A DNA stretch of 64,000 nucleotides from Conus ventricosus (GCA_018398815.1 CM031607.1:91481481-91545480), one strand, 5' to 3'. Positions 43,792 through 54,199 are shown, counted from the first letter of the stretch. Made by a program: numbers and translations. Notes: a model not told the origin generated them from the sequence alone.

Positions 43792-44977
43792 TCCTATGCC
43801 TGTTAATCCAAGAACAAGCGCTGTCTTTTCATATTCATGGTCATCGCGAACAGAGTCCGCGAGCTTTGCTGAGTCTTCAATGACTTTGGGGGTTTGGACT
43901 TCGGGGATTGGATAACTTAATCTTGGGTGTTCTTTTATTGTTTGTAATATTACTGGCTCAGAATTTATGTCGTTTTTCCCAACCTTCTGTTCATTGCCTG
44001 CTATAAGAATTTCATTATTATAGTTTATTATTGTACCTATCTGGAGTCTGAGGTCAGAAGGCAGCATGTATAAACCAGTGCCAACAGCAAAGTCTACTTT
44101 CGATCTTGCGTATTGTAAAACATGTTGGTACCTTTGAATACTTGAAGGTAAATCAACTGTAGAATTAATGGCGTCCTCTAAATTTGCTAAGTATTGTTTT
44201 TGTGCGTCAAAGCCAGTAGAAGGATCAGTTATGCTTGATCTTGCCTGTGCTTGCGAACCTAGCAAACACCAAACGTAAGTACGAAATAGAGTCGTTTATT
44301 CGTTCTATTCCCGCCCTAGTTAGGCCCTTAGAAGTGTCTAAGATAAATGTTGTCCATGCTGTTTTATGCTCTTGCTGTAGGGACCCGGGCTCAACAGTTT
44401 TGCCAAAAAAGAAAGATTTGAAAGGAGGATGCCAGTCATAGTTATACTTTCTGTGCGTGCCCCGAAAATAAAGGTCGCCTAGGCCATGATTATGATCCAA
44501 CTTTGTCTAAAGCCTGTCTTGATGTTAATATTGAATTCGTTACAGATCCTTTCAAAAGCCTTCATGTCTATTCTGTTGCTAAGTGGATTAAACGGTTTGT
44601 CATTTGGTAATGGAGCTTGCAATTCAGTCCAAAATACGTCTGAAGGTGTAATAGAAATGAAATCTGTACACTGACCTCACCAAAGGATCATGGTGATTTA
44701 AATGATCGGCATAAAGACACTCCACACCCAGTTGATGCGCAAAACACAGCAAAGTTTAACTGGTTCTGATAAAACTGCATCGGATGACTAAACCACGCTT
44801 TCTTGATGTGGTCGTTTTCAATAGGGGGGTTAAGATATCTGTTTAATGGAGTACTCACCTTTTATGAAAAGAGGCAGTCTGGGTCACAGCAATGTCAAGA
44901 GTATCAGTTGCTATATTTTTAAGATTGTAGTGCGGCCCAACAGAATATTTTGCGCCAGTATATTTGAACGCACTCAT
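43765..44977 (-). CDS. Candidate Polinton minor capsid (penton-type) protein (frame-broken)
   Basis: ATG at 44,977 (AATAAAAATG context). Fragments in order: K-Y-T-G-A-K-Y-S-V-G-P near 44,950; W-F-S-H-P-M-Q-F near 44,790; Y-R-F-H near 44,670; P-L-P-N-D-K-P-F near 44,600; D-L-Y-F-R-G-T near 44,470; A-W-T-T-F-I-L-D-T-S-K-G-L near 44,350; S-Q-A-Q-A-R-S-S-I near 44,240; and a C-terminal hydrophobic helix (T-A-L-V-L-G-L-T-G-I-G-L-L-G). About 400 residues, size and position suitable for the minor capsid protein that accompanies the major capsid gene in Polintons. The penton assignment is an inference; frame slips near 44,870, 44,700, 44,500 and 44,255. Confidence 0.55.
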
Positions 44978-44995
44978 TTTTATTTCGTTCAAAAA

Positions 44996-45682
44996 ATGTT
45001 TGTAACAATAACAACCCAAGACCGCCCTTCGTTTTTAGAACATGCTATTGATAACGAATGCGGGGCCAAAATGGTCGCGCTCCATGAAATATTCTACAAA
45101 GTCGTATGGTTTAATATAAGCGAAGCCAAGGAGAAATAAAGGTTCTAAAAGTTGACAAAACAGGGAACAAAGTTAGCGAGTTAACAATACCTGATGGTTA
45201 TTACGGGTTTTGCTCACTAAAAGAAGCAATGAGTAACTTTGACATTACTCTCAAACTTAACAATGCAAATCTAAAAACAATGTTAACATTCAAACCTGAA
45301 GAAGAAGGAGGTTACTATTTTGATAAAGAGCTAGCTAAAATGTTAGGCTTTACGGCTAACAATTATAGATTTAGAGTTACACCGACCAAAACTACTTATG
45401 AGGGGGAAAGTCCGCTCGATCTTGCATTACATTCATTACTCTATGTTCATTTGGATGAGCTGAGCACTGATGAAAACTTATATGATGGAAGGCCCTCAAC
45501 TGTTTTAAGAGCTCTGCCGTCAGGGAAAGCTGCATATTGCGATTATGAAATTATACAATTCCCTAATTTACAGTTTAAAAGATTAGTTTGTGGGAGGTCG
45601 GATCATTTAATATAAAGATCAAAGACAAAACGGGAAAGTCGTAAAATGTGATAACCTGCACATTGTTTTGGAAATAAAATAA
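44996..45682 (+). CDS. Polinton protein of unknown function, about 228 aa (frame-broken)
   Basis: ATG at 44,996, 18 bp from the divergent gene on -. Fragments: H-A-I-D-N-E-C-G-A-K-M-V-A-L near 45,040, Y-Y-G-F-C-S-L-K-E-A-M near 45,200, Y-Y-F-D-K-E-L-A-K-M-L-G-F near 45,320, then L-H-S-L-L-Y-V-H-L-D-E-L, ending at TAA 45,680-45,682 after slips near 45,140, 45,600 and 45,645. Beta-rich, suggesting a structural or attachment role, but I recognise no family. Confidence 0.6.
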
Positions 45683-45699
45683 TACGTTACTAAAAAATA

Positions 45700-46515
45700 A
45701 TGTCGCGGGGGCCAGAAGAACCAGATTACATTGGCGCCTGTAAGGTGTATAACTTTAGAATTAAAAGACCTTGCAGACGTTGCGGACTTTGAACAGAATG
45801 GCGAAATAGGCACTTTGTATGGTTTTGAGTACACTAAAGATGGTGATTATAAACGTAAAGAGGTTGGCGACAACAAAAAGTTTCCTAAACTAGAACAACT
45901 GCGCAATCTAAGGCAAATAATGTTGGCCAGTATGAATATAAAATAGTTCGAAAACCTGACCTCAAATGGCACTTAGAACCATATTTAGAATGGGAAATAA
46001 AATTTGAATTCATAAGCCCTTTTACATATTTTAGCCGCCAAAAAAGTTTCAGAAAAGCATTCAACTCTGGCCCTTTACATGTAAGTCTTATGCCGGACGA
46101 CAATAGTCGGAAAGAAATTGAAATAACGCCGTATGGGAAAAAGCAGTACATCCTCCACAGAAGAGAATCAGTTTTAAAAGATGCGTCTACAAAATTACAA
46201 TTCATTCCGCAAATGAAATTAGGAGATGCGTTCACAATGATATTTGAAATTTCTGTCTTAAAAGATAAGGAGAGGGATGGGGTTGTGGGCGTTAGTGACG
46301 TCCTTTTTAAAGGAATTCTAATTAGCTGGCAAAACTTAGACGTTGACAGTCTTAAAGTTACTGTTGTCATTCTTCACAATGGTGAGGATATTAAGGTCAT
46401 AACAACAAGCAACAAAATCAATATTAGTCTAAATAGAAACAATCTTACAGCACTGAATTGGATTAATCTTACACATTTAGACCTTATAGGATTTTATTAT
46501 ACTGAACAAGTTTGA
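45700..46515 (+). CDS. Polinton protein of unknown function, about 270 aa (frame-broken)
   Basis: ATG at 45,700. The N-terminal part is short with C-R-R-C; slips near 45,735 and 45,925; then a long clean frame (46,090-46,515) rich in beta-type alternation (F-T-M-I-F-E-I-S-V-L, V-L-F-K-G-I-L-I-S-W, V-T-V-V-I-L-H-N-G-E). Situated between the previous unknown gene and the packaging ATPase. Could be a fibre or jelly-roll-type surface protein; this is speculation from strand pattern only. Confidence 0.55.
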
Positions 46516-46569
46516 CAGAGGTCATGATAAAAACAATAACCGGATTAGATTAAGTTCTGTTATAAAACT

Positions 46570-47181
46570 ATGGAGCAGTTAAACTTTATGACAAAAACTC
46601 CCCATTGCTCATTGATTTGTGGGCAGACTGGTTGTGGAAAAAACAATATTTATCCTCGACCTGTTACAAACAGTTTATCGCTATAATTTTAATCATATTG
46701 TGGTTTTCTGTCCAACACTTAAATGGAACAAGCATATCATGATAGAAGGTTTATATGGACAGATGATGACATATATTTAGTTAATCCTAGCAATAAACTG
46801 AGTGAGTGTTTAGAACAGTTTTATAGACTGTTTGAAGGAACGCAGACACTATTTATTATAGATGACTGTTCAGCAGAAAGAGACATAGTTAAAAAGAGAA
46901 ACACTTTGTCGAAACTAGCTTTCAGCGGAAGACATGCTGGGATAAGTGTGTGGATTTTATGTCAAAAATATAACTCAGTTTTAAAAGACTTTAGAGAACA
47001 GTTAAAGACTGTAGTGTTATTTCACATGAAAGACAGAGACTCATTTGAAGAATGTTTGCGCGAAAATGATGTTATTGAAAATGATCAGGAAAAACATAGG
47101 ATTAAACAAAAACTGAAATCTGAAAAGTTTAGTAAATTAGTATTGAAAACGGATAACCCTACACAGTATGTTTGTTTGTAG
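46570..47181 (+). CDS. Polinton genome-packaging ATPase, A32/FtsK-HerA type (frame-broken)
   Basis: ATG at 46,570 two bases after TATAAAA. Walker A G-Q-T-G-C-G-K at 46,621-46,641, Walker B L-F-I-I-D-D-C near 46,850, and a downstream R-H-A-G-I-S-V-W-I-L-C-Q-K segment (sensor-like, 46,930-46,970). About 200 residues, typical for this family, which pumps DNA into preformed capsids. One frame slip directly after Walker A (near 46,642) and another near 46,722. Last gene before the right terminal repeat. Confidence 0.92.
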
Positions 47182-47202
47182 ATAATCGTTATTTTTTGGT
47201 TA

Positions 47203-47311
47203 TTGAAGTCTTACTTGTCAGAGAACTGTATTATGCCGCTTCTAGGTCACTTTCGCCCGAAAACTGGTTTGAGGGCGAAGGTGAGTTAGAAGCGGCATAA
47301 TACAGTTCTCT
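47203..47311 (-). repeat. Polinton right terminal inverted repeat with hairpin
   Basis: Exact inverse of 31,491-31,599. The outer 92 nt (47,220-47,311) form the same near-palindrome; both ends carry the loop in the same orientation relative to the terminus. Confidence 0.95.
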
Positions 47312-47975
47312 CAAGGCTTCATGAATGACACTACAGTGATTTCATCCAGCGAAGACGAGACACTCATGTGCTGGAGAGCTGACGACATAGTTGCCTCATC
47401 CAGAATGAAGTTCAAGCCAAAAATCACGGAGTCTCTCACTGAGGAAAGGAAAAGTGGCCGAATCTGTGGTCTTCAGTGTTGCCAACCAGGCCATTCCAAC
47501 TTTTAGCACAGAGAACCTCAGAGCCTGGTAGCCACTCGGAACATGCAGGCAGAGTCTGCTGGACGGGGCAGATGACTGGGAGTGCACTGCAGACCTCCCA
47601 GAATGGAAGAGTCACCCAGAGATCATCAGCAAGAGTGGCATGAGACCAGACATAGTAGTCCACTCTCAGTCAACCAAGCAGCTGATCATGATCGAGCTCA
47701 CGGTGCCATATGAGAACAGAATGGAGGCAGCTCAAATCTACAAGACTGAAAAGTATGCTGATCTGGCAAACAGCCTGAGGAGAGAAGGCTATCAGGTCAA
47801 AGTCCTCACTGCAGAAATTGGAGCTAGGGGTTTGTAGGAACGTCTGCATACAGCCTCATGAAACAGCTCTCAGTTGCAGGGAGGGAAAAAACCAGAGCCC
47901 TGAAAGCAGCAGAGAGGTGTTCAAGCTGGATCTGGTCAAGGAGGAACAAAAGTGAACTTCATAAGGCTTAACTTT
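47312..47975 (+). pseudogene. Non-LTR-type reverse transcriptase fragment, right of the Polinton
   Basis: Frames read F-M-N-D-T-T-V-I-S-S-S (the catalytic F-M-D-D-type motif), S-R-M-K-F-K-P-K, later G-M-R-P-D-I-V-V-H-S and M-I-E-L-T-V-P-Y-E-N-R, ending A-E-I-G-A-R-G. This order is common in a group of invertebrate reverse-transcriptase sequences. Several stops and slips. The upstream half is missing except for 31,463-31,490. The Polinton entered two codons before the catalytic motif. Confidence 0.7.
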
Positions 47976-47987
47976 CCTACAAATATC

Positions 47988-48115
47988 AGGTGTCCCTGTG
48001 GCTCAGTGGTTAGAGTGCGAGTCATTAAGTGGAAAACGAGCACGTCCAGAGGGTCATGGGTTCCAATCCCAGTCATGGCTCGTCCCAAGATGGGAAAAAA
48101 AGGGGCAGCAGAGGG
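47988..48115 (+). mobile_element. tRNA-derived SINE
   Basis: A box GTGGCTCAGTGGTTAGAGTG (47,998-48,017) and B box GGGTTCCAATCCC (48,058-48,070), spaced with a long intervening stretch, then an A-rich tract. Its 3' end meets the 3' end of a LINE fragment on the other strand. Confidence 0.75.
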
Positions 48116-48835
48116 ACATCCGGAGTCATGAACCGGGTGTGGCCCAACCCCCCTAGAGTGTCAGGAGATAAGGGCCGAAACACTTGCTTGAAGGGGGCTT
48201 CTCTTCTGAGGACTTTCTGCTGCCACGCTCTCCACGAGTTTCTTTCTACTAGCCTACAGTGTCCTTTGACTAACTTCAGACTTGTTGCCCCTTGTTTCTC
48301 TGCTGTCAAACAGCTGAAACTGCCGTGAACATATTTGTACAAATCTATCATGTCACCTCGAGCCCGTCGATGTTCAAGACTGGGAAGCTGTAGTATGGCC
48401 AAGCGTTCTGGGTAGGGTTTATCCTTCAGCGATGAAAGGAGCTTTGTTGCTCTGCGTTGGACATCCTCCATCTCAGCACACAAAGTTTTGTGGTGAGGTC
48501 GCCAAGCCGAGTGTCCATACTCCAGGACTGATCTTACAGGTGACTTGTACAGCTGGGTAAAAGTCTCTTTTGTCAAGTGGTCGAAAGATCGTCTAATTAT
48601 CCCAACAATTCGATTTGCTTTGGATGTCGCCTGGGCCACATGTTCTTTGAAGGAAAGTTTGTTGTCTATATGGACATCCAGGTCTTTCTCCACTTGGCTT
48701 TCAGACAGGTTGATGGTGCCCGCCTCGCCGGCTTCATCCTTCCCCTCATCTGGTATACTTTGTCCGACTTTGTCCGTCCCAATTTCAGGACATGTTTGCT
48801 CAATCTTAATTGATCACATTCAGTATTAGGCCTAG
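48073..48835 (-). mobile_element. LINE fragment (jockey/CR1-like), reverse transcriptase C terminus
   Basis: Clean frame on - containing D-V-H-I-D-N-K-L-S-F-K-E-H, R-I-V-G-I-I-R-R-S-F, L-Y-K-S-P-V-R-S-V-L-E-Y-G, M-E-D-V-Q-R-R-A-T-K and F-R-P-L-S-P-D-T-L-G-G-L. This is the typical thumb and connection region after the polymerase core of jockey-like LINEs; the polymerase core is missing (5' truncation near 48,835). Confidence 0.85.
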
Positions 48836-49422
48836 CCTAGGTGTTGCGTGTTAAAATCCTGCGGCAAGAAGTTACATTGCCGCCGCCCATATTAACGTTT
48901 TGTAGTTCTGGTGATATCAGTATAGTATTAGACTGGCCCTTTATCCCCATTTTGTGTTAATGCTGCTAAATAAACTATCAAAGGTCATCTTACGTTACTT
49001 TGTTGTCGATTGCTGAATGAACTTAGAAATAATGCTGGGGAAAACAAGTGCAGGTTAACAATTCTTCCATCATTATAGTAATGACTTGGCAAAGATTTGA
49101 AATTTAAAAAAAAAAAGGGGGGGTTGAAGATGAAGAAAATGTATACTGTATATTTTTTTAATAAAAGCTCTTCACTAGCTGCATGAGGGAACCATCGCAA
49201 TCCCTCCTGAAGGCAGATGTATATAAATATGTATCGCCTGCCTTTCGTCCGCTGGATCGGACCATCAGGGAGACACGGCTGATTGTGTCTGTACTCTTGA
49301 AATTAGAAATAAGTTAACACCACATAAATGGTTGGGCAATCTTCCTTTGTTCAGGCTCTGGGTGCCAGTATCATCTGGGACTATTTACACTAGCATACAT
49401 TCATAATAATCATTAAATGGAT
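48836..49422. other. Non-coding stretch
   Basis: No gene or repeat recognised. Confidence 0.5.
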
Positions 49423-49525
49423 AACCCCAAAAGAAAAATTACTATGCCGCCGAACGAAATAAACAACATAATTACAATTGTTTGTTTGTTTCGTTCGGCG
49501 CCATTGTAACTTTTCTTTCGGGTTT
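49423..49525. mobile_element. Short inverted-repeat element (MITE-like)
   Basis: Arms of about 43-45 nt (49,423-49,465 and 49,481-49,525) pair with a few mismatches and carry GCCGAACGAAA; the loop is about 15 nt. Superfamily not recognised; target duplication unclear. Confidence 0.6.
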
Positions 49526-49568
49526 CTTTCAGATTCGGCCGGCAGTCACCTCACTTTGAAATTCGCTG

Positions 49569-50960
49569 TGTGATGGTGTGTGGAGGGGTAAGGGGTGTGC
49601 AGGTGAAGACAGGCAGATGGTGATATGTGCAGGAACCAAGGGACAGCAGCCGGTCAAGAAGACACAAGAGGACGAAGTAGAGCTTTCCTTCTTTTATTTC
49701 TCTCCATGGCTAGGAGCTCAAACCAGAACGCAGCCTGGGAACTCTCTCGCTCTCAGCACTCAGCGCGCTGAGCGCGCCCTCTCTCTGCCTCTCACGCCAG
49801 TCGCTCACATCATGGAACTCTAGGGGAACACTCTCTGCTCTCACACCACGCTTACTTTTATAACACCGTACCCGACCGCAAAGCCAGACCACGGTGCCGA
49901 AGACGAAACGAGCCTCGCGAGGCCGGAACCAACAGAATTTTGTGTTTTCTCTCGCGGCTTCAGTGTTGTCTGGCTCGCTGTCCGTTCAGACTATTAACAC
50001 ATATTTACTATCGATGAAAACCTCAGAACACAAGGAATAAAAGCAGTAAGTCACATTTGACAATTTTGTTCCTGTACTAAATCATTGCTGATTAATGTCC
50101 CAGAGTGAAGCCACTTTTAACGCGTTTGCGTCATATTTTCCTCTATTTCAATAAAAGATACTGAAGTAGCGTGAAATAATTTTACAATGAATGAATAGCT
50201 GGCATTTCGCTCTTTTCATACATATAAACTTCATTTTCCGAGACAGTGTCCTAAGTGGAGAATTCTGTTGTTAAAAATTACTAGAAAACACAGCTGACTT
50301 TTCACTTCGTCGGGCCGTCGGCGCACAATTTTCAATGAAAAATACTCTGTTGAAACGGTCTGTTAAATAATAAATTCTACACATTTCAGTTGTATTCATA
50401 ACAGAAATGGAGTCATAAGCAAGATTTCGATCGGGAAGTCCAAATTCATGAAACGACAATTCAGATCAAAACAGTAAACAAAGAAGGCGACTCGCTAAAG
50501 GGACCGGCGCTGGTCAGTCATTTCGTATAGTCGCAAGCTTGTACAGAAAAGATCATAGGCATGCGATATACGAAATGAAAGCTTATGGATTTTACTTTTA
50601 ACATGCATATTCAGATTCTTCGGTTTTCCTCTTACTTTTTGTAAAATCAAGAATTATTCAATGTTCATTCGACAGACAATTGAAAATGGCGCCAAGATTG
50701 CTCGTGCGAAATACCAGTTTAGAGAAAATATGGGCTTCTCAGCCCAGTACGGTTGTAATGAATCAAATACATTAATTTTTGTGACTTTAGCGACGTACAT
50801 ACAACTATGTAGGTTCTGAGGTATTCATGATTTAAAGAATTTTCATAACAAAAAAAAGAGATTCGACCAAGGGAGGTAAGGGGAAGGTAACTCTCGAACA
50901 AAACATTTTCGTCCACGAAAGGTAACCAAATAAATATATACACTGTTAGCACCGGCTACA
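49569..50960 (-). repeat. Gypsy 3' LTR (1,392 bp)
   Basis: Read on - it begins TGTAGCCGGTGCTAAC and ends CCACACACCATCACA (TG...CA). Matches the 5' LTR over its full length, differing mainly by one-base indels. Confidence 0.95.
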
Positions 50961-50974
50961 TCCCCCCTACTCTG
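50961..50974 (-). promoter_or_regulatory. Gypsy polypurine tract
   Basis: On -, AGAGTAGGGGGGA lies directly before the TG of the 3' LTR. Confidence 0.75.
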
Positions 50975-52125
50975 TTACACCCAGCGTCCTCGCTGACATA
51001 AAATGACAGAGTCATCACGTACACACTAGGGGGCGATAGCTCGTTGGTAGAGCACCGGACTCGTGTCGGGGTTGCGGGTCGATTTCGGTTAGGGGGATTT
51101 TTCCCTCGGAGTTAACATTGGTTCTGACTCCATCCCTATAGTCGTTCGGATGGGACTTAAACCGAGGTCAGTGGTACATGCTAAAGACCATAAGGCTCTA
51201 AAGATCCCGGCCTGTCTAAGACGGAGTACGTACACGAATACACATGCTACACAATGAAGTTATAATTGGCCAACTGAATGACCGCTGAACATTCCAAAAT
51301 ATCAAATACAAAATGACTAGAAAGGATTTGTTTTCTGGACAAACCCAAATTTGGGCACCATAAAATGACTTTAATGGAGTTGTTATTAAACAAAACTCCG
51401 AAAGGTCAGTTCCAAAATGACTTAGAAGGATTTGTTTTTCAAAATCCAAACATTGGTAGGACCGAGTGACAACAATGGACTTGTTACTTGAACAAAATTC
51501 AAATGTCAGTACCAAAATGACTTAGAGGGATTTTATTTAAAACAACATTCGAGGTTTGTTTTTCAAAAAAATCAAAATTGGGTAGCACCAAGTGACAACA
51601 ATGGACTGTTATTGAACAAATTCCAAAAGTCAAGTACCAAAATGACTTAGAGAGGTTTTTATTTAAAACAACATTCCAAAAGTCGGGTACAAAATATACT
51701 TTTGAATGGATTGTTAAATTCCAGGGCAATGGGTACCAAACGACAACACATGGGCTTGTTTATTTGAACAAGATCCATAAAGTCCGGTACAAAATGGCTA
51801 GAAAGGAATGATCAAACTCCTTAGAGTCAAGTCCCCAGGAAAACATGGACTAGGTAGGTTTTGTCGTTTTGGACAAAGTTCCCAAGAGTCACACAACGAT
51901 GTTTCTCTTGGTCATTACTGTCGACTTTGAAAAACAGAGGCGTACATCATTTTACGTCTTTGGGGAACAATCGATAATGTACTGTTTATACAAAAAAGAA
52001 AGAAGACAACATTAAAATGTCACAAGGTATTAGAAAAAAAGTAGTCCACAAACAACCTCTTTCAGGAGGTATTTAACAAGAATCAGTCCTGGAGTATAAA
52101 ACTGTCCCTGAAACATCTGACCAAG
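50975..52125. repeat. Gypsy 3' non-coding region with tRNA-like SINE and degenerate tandem repeats
   Basis: 51,029-51,240 (+) starts GGGCGATAGCTCGTTGGTAG, tRNA-like with an A box and a weak B box (GGGTCGATTTC). 51,280-51,900 is an array of degenerate units of about 60-100 bp marked by AAAATGACTTAGA, GGATTTGTTTTT and AGTGACAACAATGGACT. No coding frame supported. Confidence 0.65.
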
Positions 52126-53930
52126 TCAGTTAACTATGCAAGCGTTCAGCCGTCTAGGCGGCACTGAGGGTATACCTTTTTGTGGTTTCCCTACCAGACG
52201 CGTAGACCGCCGTGGGCTGGCGTAGGTGGGCCAGTAGCACATACCGGAGATGGAACAGGATGGGGCACAGGGTGGCCAGTCGTCACCGCGTCGGTTGGGG
52301 AGCCGCCTGCCTGGACACTGGAATACCGTGGAGGGCTGGCTCATCCTCGCTGTCCGATTCAGAGTCAGAGGTGGGTGGAGATGGAGTTACCTCTGACTGG
52401 TCGTCGTCCTGCAAGTCCAAGGGGGCACTCGCAGGCAGCAGTCCTTCCGATGGATGGCTCGTTCTGGACCGCCAGCCTGGGGCTGGACCGAGTAGACAGG
52501 TAGGCCGTCATAGGGTCGTGATGTCACCCGATATAGGTCAGGTTTCCACAGTCCTGGATCTTTTTCGGCCAATGATGCGATTGCGTATGTCGACGTAGTC
52601 GCCTACACTCAGGCCATGGTCTGCAGCCTTTCTGTCAGTGAAGCCGTCCCTTCTCGCTGCAGCCTCCTTCAACTGGTTGTACGCCTTCAGGTGGGCCTCC
52701 TGGAGGCGGAGATGGTGCTGGTGGACCCAGTCAACTGCACCAGCAGCAGCTGTGGTAGGCACCCCAGAAGGTCGTCGACAGGGAGCCTTGGTTGCTGGCC
52801 AAAGAGCAGGAAGTGTGGGCGAAACCTGTGGAGGCGTGAGGGTGTTGTTATACGCCTGCACAAGTTCTGGCAAGTGTACAGGCCATCTGGTCTTCTCCTC
52901 TGGGGTAGAGTGCGCAGAAGGCCGTGCATGGAGCGGTTGAAGCGCTCACATTGCCCATTTCCTTGTGGATGGTATGGCGTGGTGTGTGACTTCTTCACGC
53001 CATAGATCGAGCACAGCTCCTGGATCAGGCGCGACTCGAAGTCTCGGCCCTGGTTGCTGTGTATTCTCTCTGGACCCCCGTAACGCTGGAACCAGTCGTG
53101 CACCAGGACTTTGGCGACGGTCACAGCCTCCTGGTTTCTTGTTGGTACTGCCTGTGTGAATTTCGTGAAAACGTCCGTGTTGTTGTTGTTGTTGTTGTCG
53201 TACCCTGGCTAAAAGACTCCAGGGATCATCCAAACAGCCGAAGTACTGAACACTATGGTACAAATGCATCAGCTGGGGATGAGAACATTACGTGTGTGAC
53301 CGTTTTTGATTACCTCGCCACATGGGCAAGCCACACTCCGACTTCGGGGATTTTAGAGACTGATAATGTTATGCTAGAGCTTGTCACAACTGAAGACAAT
53401 CCCCGCATAACTATGCAGAGCATAACAACATTATTGATGTAGCCTTGGTGTTCTAGCCTATGTCAATTAGCCTGACACAGCCTTAAGCAAGGCAGGAAAA
53501 CGTCCGTCATGACAAGGACGTTCTCTCTGCCATCACTTGCTGAGTCTAGCTTGGTGAAGTCGATGGCCATGACTTCCAGTGGTCGGGATGCCAGCAGATG
53601 ACCGGACTGGGTGTTGATGGTCGGCCGACGCCCCATGGTGCACCACTGGCAGGAGTCGATGTACGCCTTCGTGTCCTGGTGCATGCCTGGCCAGTAACCC
53701 TGGATTGTAGGAGACCAAGCGTACGTTCTAAACCTTGGTGGCCCATCTGGTTATGAAGCGATGCTAAAACGTCAGGTCTCATGACGCTTGGCAACATCAA
53801 CTGCTCCACTGGTCCTTGCTGATGGTGCTGGATGCGACGGTGTAAGACACCATCTTTCAGGCAAAGGCGAGGGTGTTGGTCGCAAAGTGCCTTCAATTTT
53901 CGGTTCCTGCCTGCAGGGGGCTTTGCTGGC
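52126..53930 (-). pseudogene. Gypsy integrase, split by a SINE
   Basis: On -: zinc-binding H-N-Q-M-G-H...C-Q-W-C (53,640-53,770), core start with A-I-D-F-T-K-L-D near 53,560, L-V-M-T-D-V-F interrupted by the SINE, continuation F-T-K-F-T at 53,160, S-N-Q-G-R-D-F-E-S near 53,035, and Y-H-P-Q-G-N-G-Q-C-E-R-F near 52,955 with the catalytic Glu. C-terminal domain to 52,126. Frame slips besides the insertion. Confidence 0.9.
53179..53495 (-). mobile_element. SINE with (CAA)n tail inserted in Gypsy integrase
   Basis: 317-bp insert flanked by a perfect 12-bp target duplication GAAAACGTCCGT (53,167-53,178 and 53,496-53,507). On - it ends in six CAA repeats, the tail of the retroposed RNA. Its 5' part (TGCCTTGCTTAAGGCTGTG) has no clear tRNA boxes. 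Confidence 0.92.
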
Positions 53931-54199
53931 CAGTGGTCCAGGACTGGGCCGATGATGAGTCTTGTTTCTGGAACTGCAGAAGTTCTGGTAGGGGCTTTAA
54001 GGGGTTAGGTAGGGTCAGGCTGCATCTTGGACTGGGTTCCTTCTGAGATTATGGGATCAGGTCAACTAAGGACTGTTTTCGACAGTGGGCTTCCTGTGCC
54101 ATAGCAAGCTGGGGAGGTAGGACTGTAGGAGCTGGTACAGGAGGGCCTGGAGCCTGGAAAGGGCATCTGCAGGGTTGGTTTCTTCCTGGGCGGTATTGT

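Larger units (their letters stand above)
31491..47311. mobile_element. Polinton/Maverick element, 15.8 kb
   Basis: Bounded by 109-bp identical inverted repeats (31,491-31,599 and 47,203-47,311) and CAAGG on both outer sides (TCAAGG if the terminal T is counted; Polintons normally duplicate 6 bp). Gene content is diagnostic: protein-primed DNA polymerase B, rve-type integrase, A32-like packaging ATPase and double-jelly-roll capsid protein, plus many small proteins on both strands. Genes are AT-rich compared with the flanks. The terminal repeats are identical, suggesting recent insertion, while nearly all genes carry one-base frame slips and no gross deletions. Whether it is a transposon or an integrated virus (adintovirus-like) cannot be decided here. 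Confidence 0.95.
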
